From assembly GCA_964448185.1 (NCBI GenBank), contig CAYUVO010000027.1, positions 1 to 26,443 on the forward strand: a stretch of DNA of 26,443 bases, read 5' to 3'. This stretch comes from OFTM382 sp964448185 (GTDB lineage Bacteria > Planctomycetota > Phycisphaerae > Phycisphaerales > UBA1924). The notes beneath the pieces are model-generated. The model did not search any database. It had not been told where the DNA came from and saw only the letters and a program-made list of their open reading frames with translations. Shown piece by piece: positions 8,429-14,916 of this stretch (its first letter is position 1; every line of letters begins with the position of its first letter). Made by a program: the position numbers and the translations under genes.

Positions 8429-8938
8429 TCACGATTCCATCGGCCCCAGCGACATGCCCGTGATCTGCGCCTCGAATGCGATCTCATCGCCCACCATGCC
8501 CTGGAGCTGGGTAACGAATCGGCGGTTGCCTTGTTTGATCTCGCGGCACAGCAGCAACAGATCCTCGCCGGGCACCACGCCCCGACGGAACGCGCACCGA
8601 TCAATCCGCAAGAACGCGGCCATCGTCGGCTCGGGCTTCTGCTTGTTCCACAGGTAAGCAGCGAGCTGCGCACCGCTCTCAACCATCAGCACACCCGGAT
8701 ACAGCGGCTTCTGGGGAAAATGCCCAGCGACCCAGAACTCGTCGCCACGCACCTCACGCACACCAACAGCGAATTGGTGATCGTCACTCACCCAGATCAC
8801 GCGGTCGAGCAGGCGCATGTCGCCACGGTGCGGGATGATCCGCTCGATCCCTTCACCATCGGCGAAAGTCGAGTTGAGATCGATCCCGGCTAAGTCGAAC
8901 AACGAGCGATCCGAATCGCCCGTGCCCGCTGCGACCAC
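8429..8938 (-). CDS. fabZ: FabZ-type 3-hydroxyacyl-ACP dehydratase
   Basis: This is a single hot-dog domain of about 169 residues, related to (3R)-hydroxymyristoyl-ACP dehydratase of fatty-acid/lipid A synthesis. Key residues are the catalytic His in VAGHFPQKPLYPG and the acidic residue in GVLMVESGAQLAAYL. The entry motif IIPHRGDMRLLDRV precedes them, and FRRGVVPGEDLLLLC follows. The start is uncertain: GTG 8938 is chosen because it lies just past the end of the upstream gene, with TTG 8902 as an alternative. Neither has a Shine-Dalgarno site. The N-terminal 30 residues before the PHRG motif look poorly conserved. It could be the main FabZ or a paralogue for a specialised lipid; no other fab or lpx genes are beside it. 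Confidence 0.85.
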   Translation of the reverse strand: MVAAGTGDSDRSLFDLAGIDLNSTFADGEGIERIIPHRGDMRLLDRVIWVSDDHQFAVGVREVRGDEFWVAGHFPQKPLYPGVLMVESGAQLAAYLWNKQKPEPTMAAFLRIDRCAFRRGVVPGEDLLLLCREIKQGNRRFVTQLQGMVGDEIAFEAQITGMSLGPMES

Positions 8939-8963
8939 TGGTTGTGGGATGCTTTTTGTCAGC

Positions 8964-9137
8964 TCACGACTCCCCACGCATCTCCAAGACCGCCTTGCGC
9001 ACAGCCTGCGCCGCGTCCTTGATCTCTTGCATGGTCTTACGGACACGGGTACCGGCGGCCTTGTTGCCACCCTGGGCTTTGGCCATATCGTCCTCGGCTT
9101 GGGCGATCAGGCGCTTGAGGGTATCGAATGCTTCCAT
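8964..9137 (-). CDS. Hc1/histone-H1-like small basic DNA-binding protein
   Basis: The product is 57 residues with about 14 Lys/Arg and a central GGNKAAGTRVRKTMQEIKDA. This closely resembles the N-terminal motif of chlamydial histone Hc1 (GNKAAAQRVRTESIKLEK, from memory) and the small histone-H1-like proteins of Bacteroidetes. It should be an all-helical nucleoid-associated protein. Compared with chlamydial Hc1 (about 125 residues) the long Lys/Ala-rich tail is absent. The start ATG 9137 is fixed by a strong Shine-Dalgarno GAGGTGA (9142-9148), unlike most genes here. A longer frame to 9191 exists but lacks such support. It is followed by the dehydratase gene 25 bp later and preceded by a long AT-richer leader with a candidate promoter. 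Confidence 0.85.
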   Translation of the reverse strand: MEAFDTLKRLIAQAEDDMAKAQGGNKAAGTRVRKTMQEIKDAAQAVRKAVLEMRGES

Positions 9138-9281
9138 GGGTTCACCTCGTATCTGTGTGGGCCGCGAACGGGCCGCAGGCGGAATAAGCAACCCACCGAA
9201 CCAGCCGATGGGTCACGCGGATCAAATGGCAGGAGCCGGCAGGTCTCTGGTCCAGGCCGACCCCGAAGACAGGTCCATCAG

Positions 9282-9407
9282 CATACCCCCCGATCATGCT
9301 CCGGGGCTAGTCAGAAGATCTTTCAGAACCATACTGAGCACAATAATCGTACTTTGTTCGGCATAACTCTCGCAACAAGGCGTACTCTACGTCCATTCGG
9401 GGGTATG
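9282..9407. repeat. 9-bp inverted repeat flanking the promoter region of the Hc1-like gene
   Basis: CATACCCCC at 9282-9290 and its exact reverse complement GGGGGTATG at 9399-9407 enclose about 108 bp that are noticeably AT-richer than the surroundings. A second small hairpin, CCCCG/CGGGG, lies at 9288-9306. The rest of the 284-bp gap to the kinase gene shows no gene. Confidence 0.4.
9346..9375 (-). promoter_or_regulatory. Candidate sigma70-type promoter of the Hc1-like gene
   Basis: On the minus strand TTGCGA (9375-9370), an 18-bp spacer and TACGAT (9351-9346) each match 4 of 6 consensus bases. The predicted transcript would carry a leader of about 200 nt before ATG 9137. This is a weak match, judged by eye. 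Confidence 0.3.
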
Positions 9408-9421
9408 TAGCCAGTCGGTAT

Positions 9422-10432
9422 TTATGCGTGGGGGACCAACGGCATCAGCCGTTCGAGCAGCTCAAGGGCGGTGTCGCAATAGGCCGCCGAGCCCTCGTGA
9501 TGGGCGACCGCCGGCACGCATGACGCCATCAGCACCCGCCGGAGGTTGGCGAGTTCCGCGTGCTCACCCGGCATATCCATGCCCAAATCCTTGCGGGCTC
9601 TGGCCATCGCCGAGACGGGCTTGATGCCGCAGAGATCCTTCTTGCGGTGCCAATACTGACGCTCGAAATACACCGCGTCCTCGACCCAGTGCCCCGCGTG
9701 GGTCATCGCCAGATCCAGCAGCACCCAATGCCCCGTAGAAGTCCGCTGCATCACGTTGCCCGCGTGCAGGTCGCCATGACACCAGCAGTCCACAGGCCGG
9801 GCTTCCCATGCCCTTGCGACCGCAGGGACGATCTTGTGGAACTTCTTGAGGACCGCGTTCCAGTGCTGAGGCTGGGGGATGAGCACCGTGTCGAGAGCGG
9901 CACGGGATTTTTCGACCATTTCTTCCCAGTCGCGTCGATGAGGGGGTTCGTTGACGCTGCCCGCCGCGTGCGCCGCAGCCTGGAACCTTGCGGCCGCGTC
10001 GATGACGCCTTGGACATCGGGCTTGGCCATGGCGTCGGGATGTGCTTCGTGGTCGAGGCGTTCTTCGACGAGCCAGCACAGGTCGTAGCCGTTGATTGCC
10101 TCGCCGCCATCGACCATCCGTGGCACCGGGCAGCGGTCCGCATCACGGTCATTCCACATCGGTTCGTCGGCGCGGCCGAGCTTGAGGCTCCAGCGGTACT
10201 CGCGCGGTCCCACCGGGAGCTTGACCAGCACCTTGACCGAGGTGGTCTCGTCGATTTGATACGTCGAGTATCCCGTTGACGCGCCCGAGCGCTGCCATGC
10301 GGACCGGAACCATTCGATGGGTCCGAGTCGGCCGTCGGTCGCACGTCGAACGTGCGTCTCGAGCGACGAGGCTAGTTCGCCGCCACTGCCCGCAGGCTCT
10401 GACGACGCAGTCGGCTTGGTGGCTTCGCCCAT
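9422..10432 (-). CDS. Aminoglycoside phosphotransferase-fold (APH) kinase-like protein
   Basis: This 336-residue protein has the APH/choline-kinase fold. The catalytic loop is CWCHGDLHAGNV (Brenner motif H219-G-D221 with N226). The metal-binding aspartate is D240 in VLLDLAMTHAG, and EDAVYFERQ follows as in phosphotransferases of this family. The N-lobe carries VKVLVKLPV, whose lysine could position ATP, and LCWLVEERLD at the hinge. Residues 1-35 are low-complexity and probably disordered. The substrate is unknown; most chromosomal members phosphorylate small alcohols or sugars rather than antibiotics, so a resistance role should not be assumed. ATG 10432 is supported by a strong AAGGAGGTG site (10441-10449). 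A hairpin-rich leader with a 7-codon reading frame lies upstream. Confidence 0.85.
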   Translation of the reverse strand: MGEATKPTASSEPAGSGGELASSLETHVRRATDGRLGPIEWFRSAWQRSGASTGYSTYQIDETTSVKVLVKLPVGPREYRWSLKLGRADEPMWNDRDADRCPVPRMVDGGEAINGYDLCWLVEERLDHEAHPDAMAKPDVQGVIDAAARFQAAAHAAGSVNEPPHRRDWEEMVEKSRAALDTVLIPQPQHWNAVLKKFHKIVPAVARAWEARPVDCWCHGDLHAGNVMQRTSTGHWVLLDLAMTHAGHWVEDAVYFERQYWHRKKDLCGIKPVSAMARARKDLGMDMPGEHAELANLRRVLMASCVPAVAHHEGSAAYCDTALELLERLMPLVPHA

Positions 10433-10448
10433 GGGGGGCGCACCTCCT

Positions 10449-10479
10449 TCACGCCAATGGGGTCAGCCTCATGCTGACC
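10449..10479 (-). promoter_or_regulatory. Leader hairpin with a possible 7-codon upstream reading frame
   Basis: A perfect 7-bp stem, GGTCAGC (10479-10473) with GCTGACC (10467-10461) and a 5-nt loop, lies upstream of the kinase start. The loop begins with ATG (10472-10470), which opens a frame reading MRLTPLA and stopping at 10449. That stop overlaps the first base of the kinase Shine-Dalgarno site. A further GGCTGAC copy at 10532-10526 could pair with the same GTCAGC. The short frame lacks its own clear ribosome site, so a regulatory role is only suggested. Confidence 0.35.
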
Positions 10480-10572
10480 ACGCGGGTACGCGACACGACT
10501 CAGCGTACCGGATTTTGTTGTGCCCGTCAGCCCCACGAATCCCGAATCTGCGCACACTGTTTCGGGTTTGTC

Positions 10573-10595
10573 GTGCTCAACCCTTCGGGCAGCAC
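10573..10595. terminator. Hairpin downstream of rsmA, possible terminator
   Basis: The interrupted stem GTGCT-caa-CCC-ttc-GGG-c-AGCAC lies about 95 bp past the rsmA stop codon, in the 256-bp gap before the kinase gene. No T-run follows on either strand, so this could equally be part of the kinase leader. A smaller CCCGAA/TTCGGG stem occurs at 10541-10566. Confidence 0.35.
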
Positions 10596-10606
10596 ACAGA
10601 GGCCTC

Positions 10607-10634
10607 TTGACAGCCCAGAGTTGTTCTTTATTTT
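10607..10634 (+). promoter_or_regulatory. Candidate plus-strand promoter antisense to rsmA
   Basis: TTGACA (10607-10612, perfect -35) is followed after 16 bp by TATTTT (10629-10634, 4 of 6 of the -10). It points into the 3' end of the minus-strand rsmA gene, and no plus-strand gene lies downstream for 8 kb. An 8-bp direct repeat follows at 10662-10680. It may be fortuitous. Confidence 0.3.
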
Positions 10635-10661
10635 CGCAGTGATATGCGGACGTTGGGCCAC

Positions 10662-10680
10662 AGATCGGCTTTAGATCGGC
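10662..10680. repeat. Short direct repeat with 11-bp period
   Basis: AGATCGGC occurs at 10662-10669 and again at 10673-10680, separated by TTT, giving about one helical turn between copies. It lies just past the rsmA stop codon and about 30-45 bp downstream of the plus-strand promoter candidate. It could be a protein-binding site. Confidence 0.4.
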
Positions 10681-10688
10681 AAGTAGGT

Positions 10689-11498
10689 TTAGCTGCACAC
10701 CAAGCGGAGCTGTTCGACCTGCTCGGGGTTCAATGCCTCGATGCGGTCCTCAGCACGGACGCCCTCTGGCCACTGCGTATCGCGGCCGAGCACCTTGCCG
10801 AGCTGCTTTCGGCGTGATGAGAACAGCTTCTGGCACAGCTCGGCGAGCGCTACTGCATCAGTTGTCAGGGGTTGCGCACGGCGGATCAGCGAGATCATCG
10901 CGCTGGTCACCTCGGGCCGGGGCCAGAAACAACTCGGCGCGAGCACGCCCAAGAGTTTCACCTCGCACACCGCGCCCGCGACGATGCTGATCGAGCCGTA
11001 GGTGCGGGTGCCGGGTTTGGCTGCAAGTCGTTGGGCGACCTCGCGTTGCACGGTGACAAACTGTCCGCTGCACTCGGGGTGAGCGGTCATCAGACGGAGC
11101 ATCAGAGGCGTCGCCGCGTGGTAGGGCAGATTGGCCACAAGCGTAAATCTGCGTCCGCCAATCGCCTCAAGAACAGCACCCGAGATCGCTCGCTTGCTCG
11201 CAAGGCAATCGCCCCGGACGACCGTGCAACTCTGGCCCGCGAAGCGATCTTCGATGAGCGAGGCGAGTGCGTCGTCGAGTTCGCTTGCGATCACTTCGCA
11301 GCCGCGTTCGAGCAGCCCCTCGGTGAGCGTGCCCGTGCCGGGCCCGACTTCGAGCACCAGATCACCTGATCCAACACCCGAGGCATCGATCAGTTTGCGC
11401 ACCAAGTTGGCATCGATGAGAAAGTTCTGGCCGAGCGACTTCTTGGGCGTCAGCCCGTGGCTTGCGAGGAGCGACTTGATCTCGGTGACTGATTGCAC
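10689..11498 (-). CDS. rsmA: 16S rRNA dimethyladenosine transferase RsmA/KsgA
   Basis: This 269-residue methyltransferase uses S-adenosylmethionine to dimethylate two adjacent adenosines near the 3' end of 16S rRNA, a late step and checkpoint of 30S assembly. The family motifs appear in order: KKSLGQNFLIDANLV (about residues 20-33), the SAM-binding LEVGPGTGTLTEGLL (49-63), the acidic E73 at the end of strand 2, the catalytic NLPYHAATPLML (123-134), and FWPRPEVTSAMISL near 190. The length fits the bacterial enzyme (about 270). The start is GTG 11498, where homology begins shortly after, with no clear Shine-Dalgarno site. It is downstream of the diguanylate cyclase gene with a 77-bp gap holding a hairpin repeat. 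Confidence 0.95.
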   Translation of the reverse strand: MQSVTEIKSLLASHGLTPKKSLGQNFLIDANLVRKLIDASGVGSGDLVLEVGPGTGTLTEGLLERGCEVIASELDDALASLIEDRFAGQSCTVVRGDCLASKRAISGAVLEAIGGRRFTLVANLPYHAATPLMLRLMTAHPECSGQFVTVQREVAQRLAAKPGTRTYGSISIVAGAVCEVKLLGVLAPSCFWPRPEVTSAMISLIRRAQPLTTDAVALAELCQKLFSSRRKQLGKVLGRDTQWPEGVRAEDRIEALNPEQVEQLRLVCS

Positions 11499-11548
11499 GC
11501 TCGGGATGCACCCTCAGGGATGACAGAGTTGGTGTGTTCTTGGTGGCA

Positions 11549-11563
11549 CGGGCGTCACGCCCG
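11549..11563. repeat. GC hairpin at the end of the diguanylate cyclase gene
   Basis: CGGGCG-TCA-CGCCCG is a perfect 6-bp stem with a 3-nt loop. It starts 12 bp after the cyclase stop codon and lies upstream of rsmA. The surrounding ggcACGGGCGTCACGCCCG resembles a dispersed hairpin repeat that I recall from planctomycete genomes. It is a possible terminator or transcript-end stabiliser. Confidence 0.5.
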
Positions 11564-11575
11564 CGAGCCGAAGTA

Positions 11576-12985
11576 TTAGGCGTCTTCGTGGTCCGTGCCC
11601 GTCAGCGGGCTGCTGGGTTCATCTTCTTCCGGTTCGCAGCCGCCGGCTCGATAGCGTTCTGCGCCGGGCCCGAGGGTCAGCGCGTTTTTGCCGAGCTGTT
11701 TCGAACGCATCGCAAGCTGGTCCGCATGCTCGATCAGGTCCGTTGCAGTCATCGCGTCCCAAGGGAACGTGGCGAGCCCGCCCGAGATCGTCAGCGTGCC
11801 AGGAGCCTCTCGCCCGAGCTTGGGGAAGTGGTGCTGGCAGATCTGTTTCTGGAAACGCTCAGCGAGCGCGAACACATCCGCAGGCGGTTTCGACCCAGGA
11901 TCGCGCGGCCCCGTGGGCTCAAAGAAGATCACCGCGAACTCATCGCCCCCGATTCGGCACACCCGGTCGTGCGGGCGGATCACGCTGTCCATGAGGCGCA
12001 CGGTTTCCGCGAGGATCTCATCGCCCGCAGCGTGGCCGTGGCGGTCGTTGTACTGCTTGAAGTTGTCAACATCAAATAACATCAACGTCACCGGCAATCG
12101 TCGCTCGCGGGCGCGCTCAAGGCACGCGGGCAAAAACCGATCGAAGTATCGGCGGTTCCAGGCGCCCGTGAGATGGTCACGGAACGCGGCGTCCCGCAGC
12201 TCTCGCTGCAACGAGCCAGCCCGCAGCCAGCCCGCAAGCCAGCTCGCGTGCTCGACAAGACATCCCGCATCACACCCGATCAGCCGACCCAGCACCCGTC
12301 CATCCGAGCCCGCGACAACCACCCCCCGATCGTCCTGATTGACAGTATCGTGCCCGTCCTGATCGGAACCGATCGCGACAAACGACACCGATGAATCGTT
12401 GCACCGGGCGCGTATGAGCTTGAGCGCCTCGGGCAGCACGTCCTGGCCTCGCACCAACGCAGCTGCGATGGCTTCATCTGCGAGATGCGTCTCGGGTTGC
12501 ACGCCTTGGACACCCCCCGATGCAACTGCGGGCGCAGCGGGATTGGCGGCTGTGGCGAGGGGGCGGGCCGTCTCGACACCGCGCAGATCGTCCGCGTTTG
12601 CTTGCGAACCGACCGCTGCATCAAAGCCATGCGCAGTGCCCGTACCCGTGCGCACAACCCGCACAGTGGGGTCGATCGAACGCAGCGCCGCGACGAATGC
12701 CCTGCGTTCAGTCTCGGTGTCGTTCGCGTCGGCTACGGTGCTGACCACGACTACGGTCAGTGCGGGCGAGTCGTCGTCAATCGGGTCAGCGAGTTCGCCC
12801 AGTGCGTCCATCGGCGTGCGCGCACGGATGAGCTCTACGGTGGCGTCCCGCCGAAGCGTTTGTTCGAGCCCCGTGGGTCCGACCGCGATCACCCGCAGCG
12901 TGCGCGCATCAGGCGCAGGTGATGAAGGTGGAGTGGGGGCCGGGGGGGCCTGGGGGGGCGGGGGTGGAGTGGGGTGGGGGCTCAT
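11576..12985 (-). CDS. GGDEF diguanylate cyclase with degenerate receiver-like N-terminus
   Basis: This 469-residue protein should make cyclic di-GMP from two GTP. A proline-rich disordered start (residues 1-28) is followed by a receiver-like alpha/beta region (about 30-115) that lacks the usual acidic pair and phosphorylatable pattern. A linker and a further domain (about 170-260) lead to the GGDEF domain (about 270-450). That domain has DHLTGAWNRRYFD, LMLFDVDNFKQYND and HGHAAGDEIL. The intact active site is RIGGDEFAVIFF, and an inhibitory-site RPHD lies exactly five residues before it, predicting product feedback. The ATG overlaps the stop of the upstream gene (ATGA), implying co-translation. 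The C-terminus is acidic. Activity is well supported; the input signal is unknown. Confidence 0.93.
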   Translation of the reverse strand: MSPHPTPPPPPQAPPAPTPPSSPAPDARTLRVIAVGPTGLEQTLRRDATVELIRARTPMDALGELADPIDDDSPALTVVVVSTVADANDTETERRAFVAALRSIDPTVRVVRTGTGTAHGFDAAVGSQANADDLRGVETARPLATAANPAAPAVASGGVQGVQPETHLADEAIAAALVRGQDVLPEALKLIRARCNDSSVSFVAIGSDQDGHDTVNQDDRGVVVAGSDGRVLGRLIGCDAGCLVEHASWLAGWLRAGSLQRELRDAAFRDHLTGAWNRRYFDRFLPACLERARERRLPVTLMLFDVDNFKQYNDRHGHAAGDEILAETVRLMDSVIRPHDRVCRIGGDEFAVIFFEPTGPRDPGSKPPADVFALAERFQKQICQHHFPKLGREAPGTLTISGGLATFPWDAMTATDLIEHADQLAMRSKQLGKNALTLGPGAERYRAGGCEPEEDEPSSPLTGTDHEDA

Positions 12986-13626
12986 GACCGATCGCCCTCG
13001 TGGGTGAACTCTGCGCCGTCGTCGCTGAGCAGGGCTGCCATCTCTTCGCTGGTGAGCATGGATTCGGGGTTCGCGTGCTGCGACGCGGCTTGCTCGTCGA
13101 GGAGTCCATCCGACCCATCGGAGCGCGGCAGGTCCAGATCATGCTGGCCATGCTCATGTGGCGATGCATGGCCGACGCCCCCGAGCACGCCCAAGCCTGT
13201 GAGCCTGAGCATCGGGCCGCTCTGGTGTGACTTTGCCCGAGGCGTTGGCTTGGGTTCAGCTTGCACGCTGACGGGGGCTTGTTCACTTGGATCGCTGCGA
13301 GCGATCGCACGAGGCCTTGCGATCTGCAAGGGAGGCTTGGCGGCTGCGCTATACGTCCAGCGGGCTGCCCGCGGCGCGTACCGATCAAGCGTCGCCATCG
13401 TCTCTTCGTATCGGGGATGATCTTCGGGGTCGACGATCACCAGCACCACGACCTCGCTTGATGCACTCCGCCCGAGCACGCCCGCGAGCGCGGTATACGC
13501 ATTGTCCGCGTGCTCAACGCCCAGCCCCTTGGCCCCAAGGGCGACAAGCAACCCAGAGGGTGGCTCCGCATTCGCAGGAGACCACACCACACACAGCGCC
13601 TTGTTGGGGGCTGAAGTTACGCTCAC
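12982..13626 (-). CDS. Receiver-like protein with FliM-like C-terminal motif, coupled to the cyclase
   Basis: The product is about 214 residues of unknown function. Residues 10-100 alternate strands and helices like a response-regulator receiver (ALCVVWSPA, then VVVLVIVDPEDHP with an Asp at the end of the putative third strand). The acidic pair after strand 1 is missing, so phosphorylation is doubtful. A long linker, rich in Pro early and in His, Gly and Asp later, follows. The protein ends with MLTSEEMAALLSDDG, which resembles the short amphipathic LSQxEIDALL peptide at the N-terminus of flagellar FliM, a CheY-binding element. Its stop overlaps the start of the diguanylate cyclase gene by 4 bp, so the two products are probably made together. 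GTG 13626 is preferred over TTG 13644; no Shine-Dalgarno site is visible at either. Confidence 0.75.
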   Translation of the reverse strand: MSVTSAPNKALCVVWSPANAEPPSGLLVALGAKGLGVEHADNAYTALAGVLGRSASSEVVVLVIVDPEDHPRYEETMATLDRYAPRAARWTYSAAAKPPLQIARPRAIARSDPSEQAPVSVQAEPKPTPRAKSHQSGPMLRLTGLGVLGGVGHASPHEHGQHDLDLPRSDGSDGLLDEQAASQHANPESMLTSEEMAALLSDDGAEFTHEGDRS

Positions 13627-13704
13627 GCCCAAAGTGTACCCCAAGACCCGGAGAACACCCCCCGGTTCTCAAGGAGATCGTGCCGAGCCGATAACTTTTG
13701 TGGC

Positions 13705-14916
13705 TCAGTCCTCACCAGCAGAGGAGCCCGGGGCCCAACCCACCGAGTCGAGAATCGATCGGCCCACCACGCTCGCAGCCTCTCTAGGCAGGCTCGACGA
13801 GAGAGGCTCAAGCTGAACTCGCATCTCGTCGCGTAGATCCTGTGATGTGAGCAGCTCGAGCAGCTCTGGGCCATGAACCCCTAGGTTTGCAGCCGGGTCT
13901 ACATGATCGTCCCATAACCTTGCGGCTCGGGCCTCGACCAATGGCCGCGTGTTGTGTGCTTGATGCTGATCTTTGTGGAACGGGTAGGGCATGAACGCTG
14001 TCGGCACCGCGTTGAGGGCGACCTCGGCGACCGTTCCCGCCCCCGCCCGGCAGATCGCAAACTCGGCTGCCCCCCATGCCAGCCCCATCGGATCGAGCGT
14101 TTCTACGACCTTCGCGTCGATCCCAGCTTGGTCGTAGGCAGCAGCGAGATGGTCATGCTGATCGTCTTCCCCCTGTCCTCCCGCCTGCCCCCCCGCCTGA
14201 TGGAGCACCTGCCAGCCCAGCGATCTGATCTCGGCGCCATGCTCTGTGATGAACGCCATCACGAACTCGTTGAGCGAGCGTGCCCCGAGGCTGCCGCCGG
14301 TGACAAGCAGCACGGGTCGAACGGGGTCGAGTCCCCAGTGCTGTGCGCACGCGGCGCGATCGGTGTGGGTCGGCGTCAGCGCGCCGCTGCGGATGATCGG
14401 ACCGACGTGTTGAGCGTTGGGGACTCTGCCCGCGAGGGTGGCGTCGTAGACGTGCTGGGAGTGTCGCAGGATCCAGCGGGTTGCTTTGCCGGGCGGGTCG
14501 TCGAGCACGAGTGCATGGACCGGGCACACTTCAATCCGAGCTGCTTGGACCACCGGGGCTGCTGCGAACCCGCCGGTGGAGAGCACGATGACTTTGGAGT
14601 GCGTGCGTTTGAGCTTTTGCAGAGCTGCCCGGCTTGTGCGCACCGAGAGCCCCCAGCCGGCATGGAACTTCAAGAACCCCCTTGGACGTAATGAAAAAGG
14701 TTGAGCCCGCAGCGGCTCAAAGTGCAGGTGGCGCGAGCCGAGGATCTGCTCGTCTATCGAGCGGTTGCTGCACAGCCACAGCGTCGGGATGTCTCGGCCC
14801 GCGAGCGCTGTCAGAGCCTCGTGGACAGCGATCGCCGGGAACAGATGCCCGCCGGTGCCGCCGCCTGCAACAACCAGTGCCCACGAGTGCGTGCTTTCTT
14901 TGAGTGGCTGACTCAT
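13705..14916 (-). CDS. murG: UDP-GlcNAc:undecaprenyl-pyrophosphoryl-MurNAc-pentapeptide transferase MurG
   Basis: This 403-residue GT-B glycosyltransferase adds GlcNAc to lipid I to form lipid II at the inner face of the membrane. Seen are the first glycine loop VAGGGTGGHLFPAIA (16-30), the second loop LLVTGGSLGARSLN (203-216), the UDP-binding ICRAGAGTVAEVAL (288-301) and PYPFHKDQHQAHN (310-322). The conserved HEQN segment that normally precedes PG is here VLDDPPGKATRW (about 137-148), an unusual substitution. A Gly/Gln-rich insert (GGQAGGQGEDDQ) lies at about 242-253. ATG 14916 overlaps the ftsW stop codon (ATGA). It is longer than E. coli MurG (355 residues). Family assignment is firm. Confidence 0.93.
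   Translation of the reverse strand: MSQPLKESTHSWALVVAGGGTGGHLFPAIAVHEALTALAGRDIPTLWLCSNRSIDEQILGSRHLHFEPLRAQPFSLRPRGFLKFHAGWGLSVRTSRAALQKLKRTHSKVIVLSTGGFAAAPVVQAARIEVCPVHALVLDDPPGKATRWILRHSQHVYDATLAGRVPNAQHVGPIIRSGALTPTHTDRAACAQHWGLDPVRPVLLVTGGSLGARSLNEFVMAFITEHGAEIRSLGWQVLHQAGGQAGGQGEDDQHDHLAAAYDQAGIDAKVVETLDPMGLAWGAAEFAICRAGAGTVAEVALNAVPTAFMPYPFHKDQHQAHNTRPLVEARAARLWDDHVDPAANLGVHGPELLELLTSQDLRDEMRVQLEPLSSSLPREAASVVGRSILDSVGWAPGSSAGED

Noticed and set aside
9422..10432. Antibiotic resistance gene
   Set aside because: The APH fold is clear, but no feature ties it to a drug substrate and there is no mobile context.
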